Positions 6,979 through 16,060 of a stretch of DNA of 47,884 nucleotides are shown here, one piece after another. Source of the DNA: Sphingomonas sp. CCH9-E2 (GTDB lineage Bacteria; Pseudomonadota; Alphaproteobacteria; Sphingomonadales; Sphingomonadaceae). Location of the stretch: positions 1 to 47,884 of the forward strand of contig NZ_LSJM01000286.1 of assembly GCF_001557215.1 (NCBI RefSeq), read 5' to 3'. Numbering within the stretch: the stretch's first letter is position 1; every line of letters starts with the position of its first letter. The translations under genes were made by a program, and so were the position numbers. Below the pieces are notes generated by a model, which saw nothing but the letters and a program-made list of their open reading frames with translations, was not told where the DNA came from and did not search any database.

Positions 6979-8056
6979 CGAGGCCGCGCGCCTCGCCCGC
7001 CTCCGCCTGATCCGGTCGCCGCGCATCGGCCCGGTCACCTATCGCCAGCTGATCGCGCGCTTCGGTGACGCCCAGGCGGCGCTCGATGCGCTCCCTGCAC
7101 TCGCCCTGCGCGGGGGCGGGCAGGGCGCGACGCTCGCCGATCCCGCGCATGTTCGACGCGAGCTGGCGGCAGTCGAACGACTTGGTGCGCGCCATGTCTT
7201 TCTCGACGACCCCGATTATCCGTTTCTGCTGGCCGAGCTCGAAAATGCCCCGCCTGCGCTGATCGTGCGCGGCGATCTCGGGCTGCTCGCGCGGCCGTGC
7301 GTCGCGATGGTTGGCGCGCGCAACGCATCGGCGGCGGCGTGTCGCTTTGCGCGGCAGCTGGCACAGGGGCTGGGGGATGCCGGGGCGACGATCGTCTCGG
7401 GTCTGGCGCGCGGCATCGACACCGCCGCGCATCACGGCTCGCTCGCCAGGGGAACGGTCGGCGTGATCGCGAGCGGCATCGACATCGCCTTCCCGCCCGA
7501 AAATGCCGAACTTCAGGAACAGGTTGCGCAGCGCGGCCTGCTGATCGCCGAACAGCCGCCGGGCGCCGAACCGCTCGCGCGTCACTTCCCCTCGCGCAAC
7601 CGCATCATCGCCGGGCTCGCGCAAGGGACGGTGGTGGTCGAGGCTGCGCCACGCTCCGGCTCGCTGATCACCGCGCGCATCGCTGCGGAGGCGGGACGTG
7701 AGGTGATGGCGGTTCCCGGCTCGCCGCTCGACCCGCGCGCGCAGGGCTGCAACCAGCTGATCCGCGAAGGCGCGACCCTGGTGCAGGGCGTCGATGACAT
7801 TCTCGAAATGATCCGCCCGATCGACGCGCGCGCGGTCCGCTCGCCCGTTACGGGCTTCGGTGCCGAGCCGGGGAGCGAACCCGACGCGGCCGAGCGCAAC
7901 CGGGTCGAGGGACTGCTCGGCCCGGTGCCGGTGCCGGTCGATGAACTGATCCGCCAGTCGGCCCTGCCCGGGGCGGCGGTGCAGCTGGTGCTGCTCGAAC
8001 TCGAACTTGCGGGTCGGCTGGAGCGGCACGCCGGCGGGCGGGTCAGTCTGCGGTGA
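6971..8056 (+). CDS. dprA: DNA-processing protein DprA
   Basis: The 361-residue protein binds incoming single-stranded DNA and loads RecA during transformation. It has an N-terminal helical SAM-like part ([23 protein letters not shown]), the Rossmann-type core with [27 protein letters not shown] and [13 protein letters not shown], and a C-terminal winged-helix segment ([38 protein letters not shown]), the complete three-part arrangement. The start at 6971 (MADEAARL) overlaps the plsY stop. It is followed by a convergent gene. Confidence 0.95.
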   Translation: MADEAARLARLRLIRSPRIGPVTYRQLIARFGDAQAALDALPALALRGGGQGATLADPAHVRRELAAVERLGARHVFLDDPDYPFLLAELENAPPALIVRGDLGLLARPCVAMVGARNASAAACRFARQLAQGLGDAGATIVSGLARGIDTAAHHGSLARGTVGVIASGIDIAFPPENAELQEQVAQRGLLIAEQPPGAEPLARHFPSRNRIIAGLAQGTVVVEAAPRSGSLITARIAAEAGREVMAVPGSPLDPRAQGCNQLIREGATLVQGVDDILEMIRPIDARAVRSPVTGFGAEPGSEPDAAERNRVEGLLGPVPVPVDELIRQSALPGAAVQLVLLELELAGRLERHAGGRVSLR

Positions 8057-8087
8057 GCGCGCCGACCGCTCAGCGCAGATAACGGTC

Positions 8088-8534
8088 TTAACCCGCCATC
8101 ATCCGCGCACCGGCCTCGCGCAAGGTGAGCGTGCCACAGGCAAGCGCCAGCGGATACAAAATCTCGTTTTCGATTCGCACCCGTGCCGCCAGCGCGGACA
8201 GGACGCGCTTGCTCGCCTCGACGAACAGCTCGCGGTCGCCGTCGATCTCGTCGGCGGTCCATTCATCGACATAGGCGCGCCATTGCCTGGCCAGCTGCTC
8301 GAAATCGCCCATGGCGATCTCCGCCGCCTCGCGCTGTGCCATGTCGCCCTTGGCGAGCAGATGCGGATAGACTTCAAGGTCTTCGGTCGCGAGATGCGCG
8401 ACCAGGTCAGTGTCGAGCGCGACGATCATCGTGCGCAGCAACGTCGGCGATGCGCTGGCAGCCGCGCGGATCAGCGCGTCGCCACGGGCGGCGATCTGGG
8501 CATGTTCGGCAATCAGACGCTCGATCGAAACCAT
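8088..8534 (-). CDS. Hemerythrin HHE-domain protein
   Basis: The 148-residue, almost wholly helical protein shows EHAQI near the N-terminus, LVAHLATEDLEVYPHLL in the middle and VRIENEILYPLAL in the third part, the His/Glu spacing of hemerythrin-like HHE domains that bind a di-iron centre. Bacterial members are linked to oxygen, NO or iron handling, but which applies here cannot be told from sequence. It stands alone between dprA (convergent) and topA (divergent). Confidence 0.8.
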   Translation of the reverse strand: MVSIERLIAEHAQIAARGDALIRAAASASPTLLRTMIVALDTDLVAHLATEDLEVYPHLLAKGDMAQREAAEIAMGDFEQLARQWRAYVDEWTADEIDGDRELFVEASKRVLSALAARVRIENEILYPLALACGTLTLREAGARMMAG

Positions 8535-8656
8535 TCCTCACCCCTTCTCCGCCGACTCGTATAGGCCAAGCTGGTTAAGAGGGGGTGGCGTTCCGCTTGA
8601 CGCCCGCTATTCAGCCTCCCCATCCTCGCGCGTACACGTAAGGACCGCCAGATTTC

Positions 8657-11197
8657 ATGCAGCTCGTCATCGTCGAATCGCCCGCAAAGGCGAAAACCAT
8701 CGAGAAATATCTGGGCAAGGATTATCGCGTCCTCGCCTCCTATGGCCACATCCGCGACCTGCCGCCCAAGGATGGGTCGGTGCAACCCGATGACGGCTTT
8801 GCGATGGAGTGGGAAACCTATCCCGACAAGGCCAAGCAGCTCAAGGCGATCACCGACGAGGCGAAGAAGGCCGATCGCCTGATCCTCGCCACCGACCCCG
8901 ACCGCGAGGGGGAGGCGATCAGCTGGCACGTTCAGGAAGTGCTCGCGAAGAAGAAGGCGCTGCCCAAGGAGGTCGAACGCGTCACCTTCAACGCGATCAC
9001 CAAGGCGGCGGTGACTCAGGCGATGGCCGCGCCGCGCCAGCTCGATACCGACCTGATCGACGCCTATCGCGCGCGCCGTGCGCTCGACTATCTGGTCGGC
9101 TTCACCCTCTCGCCGGTGCTGTGGCGCAAACTCCCCGGTGCCAAGTCGGCGGGCCGCGTCCAGTCGGTCGCGCTGCGCCTGATCGTCGAGCGCGAGCGTG
9201 AGATCGAGCTGTTCAAGGCACAGGAATATTGGTCGGTCGTCGCGCATCTGGAGCACGACGGCACCGCGTTCGACGCGCGGCTAGTGCGGTTCGAGGGCAA
9301 GAAGCTCGACCGGCTGTCGATCGGTACCGAAGGCGTGGCGATGCGCGCGAAGGCCGCGGTCGAGCAGGGCCGCTTCACCGTCGCGAGCGTCGAGACCAAG
9401 CCGGCGATGCGCAATCCGCCGCCGCCCTTCACCACCTCGACCCTGCAGCAGGAGGCGGCGCGCAAGCTCGGCTTCTCCGCCAGCCACACGATGCGGATCG
9501 CGCAGGCGCTCTACGAGGATGGCGCGATCACCTATATGCGGACCGACGGCGTGCAGATGGACGGCAGCGCCATCGACGCCGCGCGCAAGGCGATCCACGA
9601 CCGCTATTCGGGTGCGTACGTTCCCGACAAGCCGCGCCAATATCAGACCAAGGCCAAGAATGCGCAGGAAGCGCATGAGGCGATCCGTCCGACCGATTTC
9701 AGCAAGGATCGCGCCGGTTCGGGCGACCATGCCAAGCTGTATGAGCTGATCTGGAAGCGCGCGCTGGCGAGCCAGATGGCGTCGGCGCGTATGGAGCGCA
9801 CCACGGTCGAGCTGGAGGAGCCGACCGGCCAGGATGCGCTGCGTGCGACCGGGCAGGTGGTGCTCTTCCCCGGCTATCTCGCGCTCTATGAGGAAGGCCG
9901 AGACGACGAGGGCGATGAGGACAGCCGCCGCCTGCCGGTGATCCGTCAGGGCGACACCCCGGCGAAGAAGGGCGTCGATGCCGAACAGCATTTCACCCAG
10001 CCGCCGCCGCGCTTCTCCGAAGCCTCGCTGGTCAAGCGGCTGGAGGAACTCGGCATCGGTCGTCCCTCGACCTATGCCTCGATCATTCAGGTGCTCAAGG
10101 ACCGCGCCTATGTGCGGGTCGAGAAGAATCGTTTCTTCGCCGAGGAAACCGGGCGGTTGCTGGTGGCGTTCCTGGAACGCTTCTTCGAGAAATACGTCAA
10201 TTACGACTTCACGGCGGGGCTTGAGGAAGAGCTGGACGACGTGTCGGGCGGGCGCGCCGGGTGGCAGGCGGTGCTCGCCGCCTTCTGGCGCGATTTCCAG
10301 CCGCGCACGGCGGAAGTCATGGAGCGCAAGCCGAGCGAGGTGACCGAGGCGCTCGACCAGTTCCTCGAACCCTATCTCTTCCCCGACAAGGGCGACGGCA
10401 CCGATCCGCGGCTCTGCCCGTCCTGCGGCACTGGGCGGCTGGCGCTGCGGGGCGGCAAGTTCGGCGCGTTCGTCGCCTGCTCAAACTATCCCGACTGCAA
10501 ATTCACCCGCCGCTTCGGCCAGCCGGGCGGCGCGGACGGCGGGGACAGCGGACCGGAAGTGATCGGCACCGACCCCGACACGGGTGAGGAAATCAGCCGT
10601 CGCTCGGGCCGGTTCGGACCGTACATCCAGCGCGGCGAGGGCAAGGAGGCGGCGCGCGCGTCGATCCCGAAGGACATCCCCGAGCTGGATCTGGACTGGG
10701 CGGTCAAGTTGCTCAACCTGCCGCGCACGATCGGCGACCATCCCGAAAGCGGCAAGCCGATTACCGCGTCGATCGGTCGCTATGGCCCCTATCTGGCGCA
10801 TGACGGCAAATATGCCCGGCTGACCTCGACGGCGGAGGTGTTCGAAACCGGCATGAACGCGGCCGTGGTGAAGCTGGCCGAAGCGGCAGCGGGCGGCGGA
10901 CGACCGCAGCGCGGATCGCGCGATGCCTTGAAGCTGCTGGGGGCACACCCGGTGTCGGGCGCGGAGATCAAGCTGATGGAGGGGCGCTACGGCGCGTACC
11001 TCACCGACGGCACGACCAATGCGACCCTGCCCAAGACGGTCGATCAGGCGGCGCTGACGCTCGACGAAGCGGTTCAGCTGATCGATGCCAAGGCCACGGC
11101 CGGCCCTGCCAAGAAGAAGGGCGGGCGCAAGGCTCCGGCGAAGAAGGCACCGGCCAAGAAGGCCGCGCCGAAGAAGAAGGCGGCGGCGAAGACCTAA
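8657..11197 (+). CDS. topA: DNA topoisomerase I
   Basis: The 846-residue type IA enzyme relaxes negative supercoils. The TOPRIM domain starts at residue 1 (MQLVIVESPAKAKTIEKYLG) with the acidic motif ATDPDREGEAISWH; the catalytic tyrosine is Tyr293 in ITYMRTDGVQM. A Cys4 zinc ribbon follows the core (CPSCGTG..CSNYPDC), then several topoisomerase C-terminal repeats containing SGRFGPYIQ, IGRYGPYLA and EGRYGAYLT. The last about 30 residues are almost only Lys, Ala, Pro and Gly (KKAPAKKAPAKKAAPKKK), a histone H1-like tail probably for nonspecific DNA contact. It ends 4 bases from the convergent Sel1 gene. Confidence 0.97.
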   Translation: MQLVIVESPAKAKTIEKYLGKDYRVLASYGHIRDLPPKDGSVQPDDGFAMEWETYPDKAKQLKAITDEAKKADRLILATDPDREGEAISWHVQEVLAKKKALPKEVERVTFNAITKAAVTQAMAAPRQLDTDLIDAYRARRALDYLVGFTLSPVLWRKLPGAKSAGRVQSVALRLIVEREREIELFKAQEYWSVVAHLEHDGTAFDARLVRFEGKKLDRLSIGTEGVAMRAKAAVEQGRFTVASVETKPAMRNPPPPFTTSTLQQEAARKLGFSASHTMRIAQALYEDGAITYMRTDGVQMDGSAIDAARKAIHDRYSGAYVPDKPRQYQTKAKNAQEAHEAIRPTDFSKDRAGSGDHAKLYELIWKRALASQMASARMERTTVELEEPTGQDALRATGQVVLFPGYLALYEEGRDDEGDEDSRRLPVIRQGDTPAKKGVDAEQHFTQPPPRFSEASLVKRLEELGIGRPSTYASIIQVLKDRAYVRVEKNRFFAEETGRLLVAFLERFFEKYVNYDFTAGLEEELDDVSGGRAGWQAVLAAFWRDFQPRTAEVMERKPSEVTEALDQFLEPYLFPDKGDGTDPRLCPSCGTGRLALRGGKFGAFVACSNYPDCKFTRRFGQPGGADGGDSGPEVIGTDPDTGEEISRRSGRFGPYIQRGEGKEAARASIPKDIPELDLDWAVKLLNLPRTIGDHPESGKPITASIGRYGPYLAHDGKYARLTSTAEVFETGMNAAVVKLAEAAAGGGRPQRGSRDALKLLGAHPVSGAEIKLMEGRYGAYLTDGTTNATLPKTVDQAALTLDEAVQLIDAKATAGPAKKKGGRKAPAKKAPAKKAAPKKKAAAKT

Positions 11198-11201
11198 CGG
11201 A

Positions 11202-11498
11202 TCAGGCCGCGCGCAGGCTCGTCATCTGCAGCCAGGCGCGCGCCTGCTTCTGCGCTTCGATGATCTCGCGCGCGGTCATTTCTTCCGCGACTTCGGCCCG
11301 CATATAGGGGGCGTGCGCGCTGCCCTTCAGGGCGGCGATGTTGAACCATTTGTGGGCTTCGATCAGGTCCATGTCGACGCCCGACGCGCCGCTGGAATAG
11401 ACCATGCCGAGCTCATAGGCCGCGTCGGCGCTACCGCGCGCCGCATCCGCCAGCCGGCTGTCGATCAGGAACTGTGCGCTCTTAATGCTGTTGCCCAT
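11202..11498 (-). CDS. Sel1/TPR-like repeat protein
   Basis: The 98-residue protein contains one clear Sel1-like repeat: ADAAYELGMVYSSGASGVDMDLIEAHKWFNIAALKGSAHA. The N- and C-terminal parts are helical. I chose the ATG at 11498 (MGNSIKSAQF) because GGGG lies about 9 bases upstream; an open extension to 11549 has no ribosome binding site. Sel1 repeats form alpha/alpha solenoids used in protein-protein contacts. No export signal is seen, so it is probably cytoplasmic; its partner is unknown. Confidence 0.8.
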   Translation of the reverse strand: MGNSIKSAQFLIDSRLADAARGSADAAYELGMVYSSGASGVDMDLIEAHKWFNIAALKGSAHAPYMRAEVAEEMTAREIIEAQKQARAWLQMTSLRAA

Positions 11499-11583
11499 GA
11501 CTTTGCCCCACTTTGCTTCGCTCTCATCATGACAGCGAGCTTGGGGCATTCATGGTAAGCAAATGGTTAACGCGATTTACCGG

Positions 11584-12432
11584 TCAATCCGGGGCGGCCA
11601 CAGCGACATTGTCGATCAGACGCGTGCCCGCGATCCGGGCGGCGGCGAGCAGTCGGCGGGCCTGGCCCGCGACTGGTGCGCCAAGGCTCGCGGCGTCGAC
11701 CAGCTCGACATAATCGACGTCGAACCCCGCAGCTTCGAGCGACGCGCGGGCGGTGGTGAGCGCAGCGGCGGGATCGTCGCCCTTTTCGATCGCGCGCACC
11801 GCGACGCCCAGCGCGCGGGGCAGGGCGACCGCCGCCGCGCGATCCTCGGGCAAGAGATAGGCGTTGCGGGAGGAGAGGGCGAGCCCGTCATCGTCGCGCT
11901 GGGTCGGCACGCCACGGATCTCGATATCGAAATCCAGGTCGGCGACCATGCGCCGGATCACCGCGAGCTGCTGGAAATCCTTCTCCCCGAACAGCGCGAC
12001 ATCGGGCTTCACTTGGTTGAACAGCTTGGCGACCACGGTGGCAACGCCATCGAAATGACCGGGCCGGGCAGCGCCGTCGAGCGGCTCGCTGACGCCCGCC
12101 ACCGAGATGTTGGTTGCGTGGCCCTCCGGGTACATGGCTTCGACCGGCGGCATCCACAACAGGTCGACGCCGGCTTCGCTGAGCATCCGCGAATCCGCGA
12201 GCTCCTTGCGCGGATAGCGGGCCAGATCCTCATTCGGCCCGAACTGCTTGGGGTTGACGAAGATCGACACCACCACGCGCTGCCCGGCCAGCTTTGCCTG
12301 CGCCACCAGCGCCATATGTCCTGCATGCAGCGCGCCCATGGTGGGCACGAACGCGATCCGCTCCCCATTGGCACGGAATCCCGAAACGGCATCGCGAAGG
12401 TCGGACAGCTGACGGATGGTTTGCACGCGCAC
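11584..12432 (-). CDS. panC: Pantothenate synthetase
   Basis: The protein of 282 residues condenses pantoate with beta-alanine using ATP. The nucleotidyltransferase motifs are FVPTMGALHAGHMALV (HxGH), SIFVNPKQFGPNEDL, ALFGEKDFQQL and LALSSRNAYL. The start is GTG at 12432; a second GTG two codons later fits an AAGG ribosome binding site slightly better, so the first residue is uncertain. No panB is adjacent. mipZ starts 71 bases away on the other strand, so the two share a promoter region. Confidence 0.95.
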   Translation of the reverse strand: MRVQTIRQLSDLRDAVSGFRANGERIAFVPTMGALHAGHMALVAQAKLAGQRVVVSIFVNPKQFGPNEDLARYPRKELADSRMLSEAGVDLLWMPPVEAMYPEGHATNISVAGVSEPLDGAARPGHFDGVATVVAKLFNQVKPDVALFGEKDFQQLAVIRRMVADLDFDIEIRGVPTQRDDDGLALSSRNAYLLPEDRAAAVALPRALGVAVRAIEKGDDPAAALTTARASLEAAGFDVDYVELVDAASLGAPVAGQARRLLAAARIAGTRLIDNVAVAAPD

Positions 12433-12503
12433 AAGGCCTTGGATATGGAACGAAGCGCGGCCTTCTATGGGGGGCGGGCCGGCTGTTCAATCAGGGAAGT
12501 TGA

Positions 12504-13304
12504 GTGACCGACGCATCGAACTCGCTGCACGTGATCGTCTTCGCCAACGAAAAGGGCGGGACTGGCAAATCCACCACCGCAGTCCACACCGCGATCGCAC
12601 TCGCGATGAAGGGCGCGCGGGTGTCGTGCTTCGACCTCGACCATCGTCAGCGAACGATGGGCCGCTATCTCGACAACCGGCTCGAAACGATGAATCGCGC
12701 TGGGCGTCCACTGCCGATGCCGCGTTACGAGACGCATGATGGGGACAGCATCGCGCGCTTTTCCGAATCGCTGGAGCGGTTGGGGCAGGATACCGACTTC
12801 CTGATCATCGACACGCCGGGGCGCGACGACAAGTTCGGGCGGATCGCGATCACCAATGCCGACACGCTGGTGACGCCGATGAACGACAGCTTCGTCGATT
12901 TCGACCTTATCGGACAAGTCGATCCCGATACCTTTCGGGTGACGCGGCCAAGCTTCTATTCCGAGCTGATCTGGGATTCGCGCAAGCGCCGCGCCAAGGC
13001 GGACGGCCAGACGATCGATTGGGTCGTCCTGCGCAACCGCATGCAGCATATCGAGGCGCGCAACATGAAGCGCGTGTCGGAGGCAATCGACCAGCTCGCC
13101 AAGCGCGTCGGGTTCCGCGTCATCCCGGGCCTCTCCGAACGCGTGATCTATCGCGAACTGTTCCCCAAGGGGCTGACCATGCTCGACAGCCGCGAGTTCG
13201 GTGAAATGGGCCTCGCCCATGTCGCCGCGCGGCAGGAATTGCGCGAGATGATGGCAGGCCTCGCTCTGCCCGAGGTCGAAGCGGCGATGCCGCTGTTCGC
13301 ATGA
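12504..13304 (+). CDS. mipZ: Division-plane positioning ATPase MipZ
   Basis: This 266-residue ParA/MinD-type ATPase has the deviant Walker [11 protein letters not shown] at residues 15-24, a Walker A' region [16 protein letters not shown] and the Walker B-like DFLIIDTPG. The string [20 protein letters not shown] is characteristic of alphaproteobacterial MipZ, which forms a gradient from the ParB-bound pole and blocks FtsZ assembly there. The gene ends by overlapping the start of a membrane J-domain protein by four bases (ATGA), so the two are probably co-translated. Confidence 0.93.
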   Translation: MTDASNSLHVIVFANEKGGTGKSTTAVHTAIALAMKGARVSCFDLDHRQRTMGRYLDNRLETMNRAGRPLPMPRYETHDGDSIARFSESLERLGQDTDFLIIDTPGRDDKFGRIAITNADTLVTPMNDSFVDFDLIGQVDPDTFRVTRPSFYSELIWDSRKRRAKADGQTIDWVVLRNRMQHIEARNMKRVSEAIDQLAKRVGFRVIPGLSERVIYRELFPKGLTMLDSREFGEMGLAHVAARQELREMMAGLALPEVEAAMPLFA

Positions 13305-13609
13305 TCTTCAAATTCCTGATCGGGCTGCTGCTCGCCTGGATTGGCTGGCGCTTGTGGCATGGCTGGGGACGGCCGCTGCCCGGCACGCCCAAGCCGGCCC
13401 CGGCACCGGCCGCGCGCGATCCCGAAGAGGCGGCGGCCTATGCCATTCTAGGCGTCGCGCCCGGTGCCGATCCCGACGAGATTCGCGCCGCGCACCGCCG
13501 ACTGATCGCCAGCGTCCATCCCGATCGCGGCGGATCGCCCGAGCTGACGCGCCAGGTCAACGCCGCGCGCGACACGCTGCTCAAACCCAAGCTCGGCCCG
13601 AAAAACTGA
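13301..13609 (+). CDS. Membrane-anchored J-domain protein
   Basis: The 102-residue protein begins with a single transmembrane segment ([17 protein letters not shown]), then a Pro/Ala-rich linker, then a C-terminal J-like domain ([37 protein letters not shown]) with the essential HPD at residues 73-75. This TIM14/Pam18-like arrangement would recruit and stimulate an Hsp70 (DnaK) at the inner membrane. The start overlaps the mipZ stop by four bases. Confidence 0.88.
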   Translation: MIFKFLIGLLLAWIGWRLWHGWGRPLPGTPKPAPAPAARDPEEAAAYAILGVAPGADPDEIRAAHRRLIASVHPDRGGSPELTRQVNAARDTLLKPKLGPKN

Positions 13610-13695
13610 AACGCATTGCGCTTAGCCGCGTTTCACGGTTGCACTTTGCGGTACGCGCGCGAAATGAAGCGCGTGGAATTTCCTCCGGAGGCCCA

Positions 13696-15078
13696 ATGAC
13701 CCATCGTTTCGATCCGACCTCGCTGCGCGAATATGACATCCGCGGAATCGTGGGCAAGACGCTGGGGCCGGATGATGCGCGCGCGATCGGCCGCGGGTTC
13801 GCGACGCTGCTGCGCCGCGCCGGCGGCACCCGCGTCGCGGTCGGTCGCGACGGGCGCGTGTCCTCGCCCGTGCTGGAGGCGGCGCTGGTCGAGGGGCTGA
13901 CCGCATCGGGCTGCGACGTGGTGCGGATCGGCCTAGGGCCGACCCCGATGCTCTATTATGCCGAAGCGATCCTAGAAGTGGATGGCGGCATCCAGATAAC
14001 CGGCAGCCATAATCCCGGCGATTACAATGGCTTCAAGATGGTGTTTCAGCACCGTCCGTTCTTTGGGCAGGACATCCAGACGCTGGGCAAGATGGCGGCC
14101 GAGGGCGACTGGGAAGACGGCGAGGGCACCGTTTCGGACGCCGATATCCTCGACGACTATGTCGGTCGCCTGCTGGCCGGCTATTCCGGAGGCACCTTCC
14201 GAGTCGGTTGGGACTGCGGCAATGGCGCGGCCGGCCCGGTGATCGAAAAGCTGGTCAAGCTGCTGCCCGGTGAGCATCACACGCTGTTCACGGATGTGGA
14301 CGGCAATTTCCCCAATCATCATCCCGATCCTACCGAAGAGAAGAATCTGGCGCATCTCAAGGCGCTGGTCGCGGAGAAGAACCTGGATTTCGGACTGGCG
14401 TTCGACGGCGATGGCGACCGGATCGGCGCGATCGACGGGCAGGGCCGGGTGATCTGGGGCGATCAGCTTCTGTCCATTCTGGCCGAACCTGTGCTGCGCA
14501 AGGATCCCGGCGCAACGATCATAGCCGACGTGAAGGCCAGCCAGGCGCTGTACGACCGCATCGCCGAACTCGGCGGTCAGCCGCTGATGTGGAAGACCGG
14601 CCACAGCCTGATCAAGACCAAGATGAAGGAAACCGGTGCGCCGCTGGCAGGCGAAATGAGCGGGCATATCTTCTTCGCGCAGGATTATTATGGCTTCGAC
14701 GACGCGCAGTACGCCGCGGTCCAGCTGATCAACGCGGTCCACCTGATCGGCAAGTCGATGAGCGCGATCCGCAGCGCGATGCCGGCCATCGTCAACACCC
14801 CCGAGATGCGTTTTCAGGTCGACGAAAGCCGCAAATTCGCGGTGATCGACGAGGTGCTGGCGCGGCTCAAGGCGGACGGCGCGGACGTCAACGACACCGA
14901 TGGTGCACGGGTCAACACCCCCGATGGCTGGTGGCTGCTGCGCGCATCGAACACGCAGGACGTGCTGGTCGCTCGTGCCGAGGCGAAGGACGAAGCCGCG
15001 CTCGAACGGTTGCTCGCCATGATCGACGCCCAGCTGGCCGCCAGTGGTCTCGAACGCGGGCCGCAAGCCGGGCATTAA
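13696..15078 (+). CDS. pgmG: Phosphoglucomutase/phosphomannomutase PgmG
   Basis: The 460-residue enzyme interconverts hexose 1- and 6-phosphates, feeding nucleotide sugars for polysaccharide and LPS-like glycolipids. The phosphoserine loop [13 protein letters not shown] has the catalytic Ser104; the metal loop DGDGDR begins at residue 237; GEMSGHIFF is the sugar-binding loop, and the C-terminal phosphate-binding part ends [15 protein letters not shown]. The ATG at 13696 follows a strong CCGGAGG. The N-terminus ([16 protein letters not shown]) matches the alpha-proteobacterial PgmG/AlgC group. Confidence 0.95.
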   Translation: MTHRFDPTSLREYDIRGIVGKTLGPDDARAIGRGFATLLRRAGGTRVAVGRDGRVSSPVLEAALVEGLTASGCDVVRIGLGPTPMLYYAEAILEVDGGIQITGSHNPGDYNGFKMVFQHRPFFGQDIQTLGKMAAEGDWEDGEGTVSDADILDDYVGRLLAGYSGGTFRVGWDCGNGAAGPVIEKLVKLLPGEHHTLFTDVDGNFPNHHPDPTEEKNLAHLKALVAEKNLDFGLAFDGDGDRIGAIDGQGRVIWGDQLLSILAEPVLRKDPGATIIADVKASQALYDRIAELGGQPLMWKTGHSLIKTKMKETGAPLAGEMSGHIFFAQDYYGFDDAQYAAVQLINAVHLIGKSMSAIRSAMPAIVNTPEMRFQVDESRKFAVIDEVLARLKADGADVNDTDGARVNTPDGWWLLRASNTQDVLVARAEAKDEAALERLLAMIDAQLAASGLERGPQAGH

Positions 15079-15118
15079 AGCCGATTGGGGGGTGGTGGAA
15101 TCGCGGGTCTGCCTCCAC

Positions 15119-15889
15119 ATGGGGGGCATGGCTCCCGCCCCGCCCCAGATCATCCGCGTCATCGATCTCGAAACCACCGGCAACGCGCCGCCGCAGCATG
15201 GCGTGTGCGAAATCGGGTGGCAGGATGTCGCGCTGGGCAAGGACGGACGCTGGGAGCTGGAGGGTGAAGGCGGTGCGCGCCTGGTCAATCCCGGCCGGCC
15301 GATTCCGCCGCCGACCATGGCGATCCACCATATCCGCGACGAGGACGTGGCCGACGCGCCTTGGTGGCACGATGTCGCACGCCCGGTGCTCGACCCCTGG
15401 CCGCGCCGCGTCGCGCTGGCGGCGCATCGTGCGAGTTTCGAGGAGCAGTTCTGCACACCATCGCTGACGCGCGGGGCGGACTGGATCTGCACCTACAAAT
15501 GCGCGCTGCGGTTGTGGCGCGACAGCCCGGGCTTTTCCAACCAGTTCCTGCGTTATTATCGCATGCCGGCGGGGCTGGAGCATGAGCGCGGGCTGCCCGC
15601 GCACCGCGCCTTTCCCGACGCCTATGTCACCGCACACCATCTGCGCGACATGCTGAACGAGGCGGGGGTGGCGCAGCTGATCGAATGGTCGAAGCTGCCC
15701 GGCCTGCTGCCGCGCGTCCGCTATGGTCCGGACCGCGGCAAGGAATGGAGCGAGATCGACGACGAGGCGCTCGACACCTTTCTGCAGGATCGCGACGAGG
15801 ACATCCGCTACACCGCGCAGGTCGAACTGGAACGCCGCCGCGGCCGGGGGCCGGAGTTCAAACCGGTCCGCCAGCCGCAGCTGTTTTAA
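15119..15889 (+). CDS. DnaQ-like 3'-5' exonuclease
   Basis: The protein has a DEDD-type exonuclease fold: motif I IRVIDLETTGN, a middle region PTMAIHHIRDEDV, motif II AHRASFEEQF and motif III HRAFPDAYVTAH. In motif II the usual Asp after Phe is Glu, a conservative change that should be checked for activity. A C-terminal extension of about 80 residues (from LPGLLPRVRYGPDRGKEWSEID) resembles that of exonuclease X-type proteins. The start is uncertain: ATG 15119 or 15128, the latter preceded very closely by a run of G. A frame open further upstream overlaps pgmG and is not expected to be used. Confidence 0.82.
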   Translation: MGGMAPAPPQIIRVIDLETTGNAPPQHGVCEIGWQDVALGKDGRWELEGEGGARLVNPGRPIPPPTMAIHHIRDEDVADAPWWHDVARPVLDPWPRRVALAAHRASFEEQFCTPSLTRGADWICTYKCALRLWRDSPGFSNQFLRYYRMPAGLEHERGLPAHRAFPDAYVTAHHLRDMLNEAGVAQLIEWSKLPGLLPRVRYGPDRGKEWSEIDDEALDTFLQDRDEDIRYTAQVELERRRGRGPEFKPVRQPQLF

Positions 15890-15909
15890 GGAGCGCTGCC
15901 ACGAACAAT

Positions 15910-16038
15910 CCTCCCCCGCCAGGGGGAGGTGTCGCCGAAGGCGACGGAGGGGGAGGAAGCGCCTCGGCCAGCGACATAGGGGTGTCGCTGTCCTCCCCCC
16001 CGTCAGGCTACGCCTGCCACCTCCCCCTGGCGGGGGAG
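15910..16038. repeat. REPIN-like pair of inverted palindromic repeats
   Basis: Two copies of a GC-rich palindromic unit lie head-to-head between convergent genes. The left unit (15910-15957) has the stem CCTCCCCC/GGGGGAGG and then GTCGCC-GAA-GGCGAC. The right unit (15991-16038) is its reverse complement with a diverged middle stem (CAGGC-TAC-GCCTG) and the stem CTCCCCC/GGGGGAG. Between them is a perfect 8-bp hairpin CAGCGACA/TGTCGCTG (15969-15990). The whole can fold into one long cruciform. This is the layout of REP doublets, mobile only with a transposase elsewhere; here it may also act as a bidirectional terminator. Confidence 0.8.
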
Positions 16039-16060
16039 CATCAAGGCGTCGCCCGCCAGC

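Noticed and set aside
13354..13695. N-terminal extension of PgmG into the J-domain region
   Set aside because: The extension overlaps a well-supported J-domain gene in another frame, and the ATG at 13696 has a strong CCGGAGG and gives the family N-terminus.
15910..16038. CRISPR array
   Set aside because: Only two units, in opposite orientation and without regular spacers; it is a palindromic repeat doublet.
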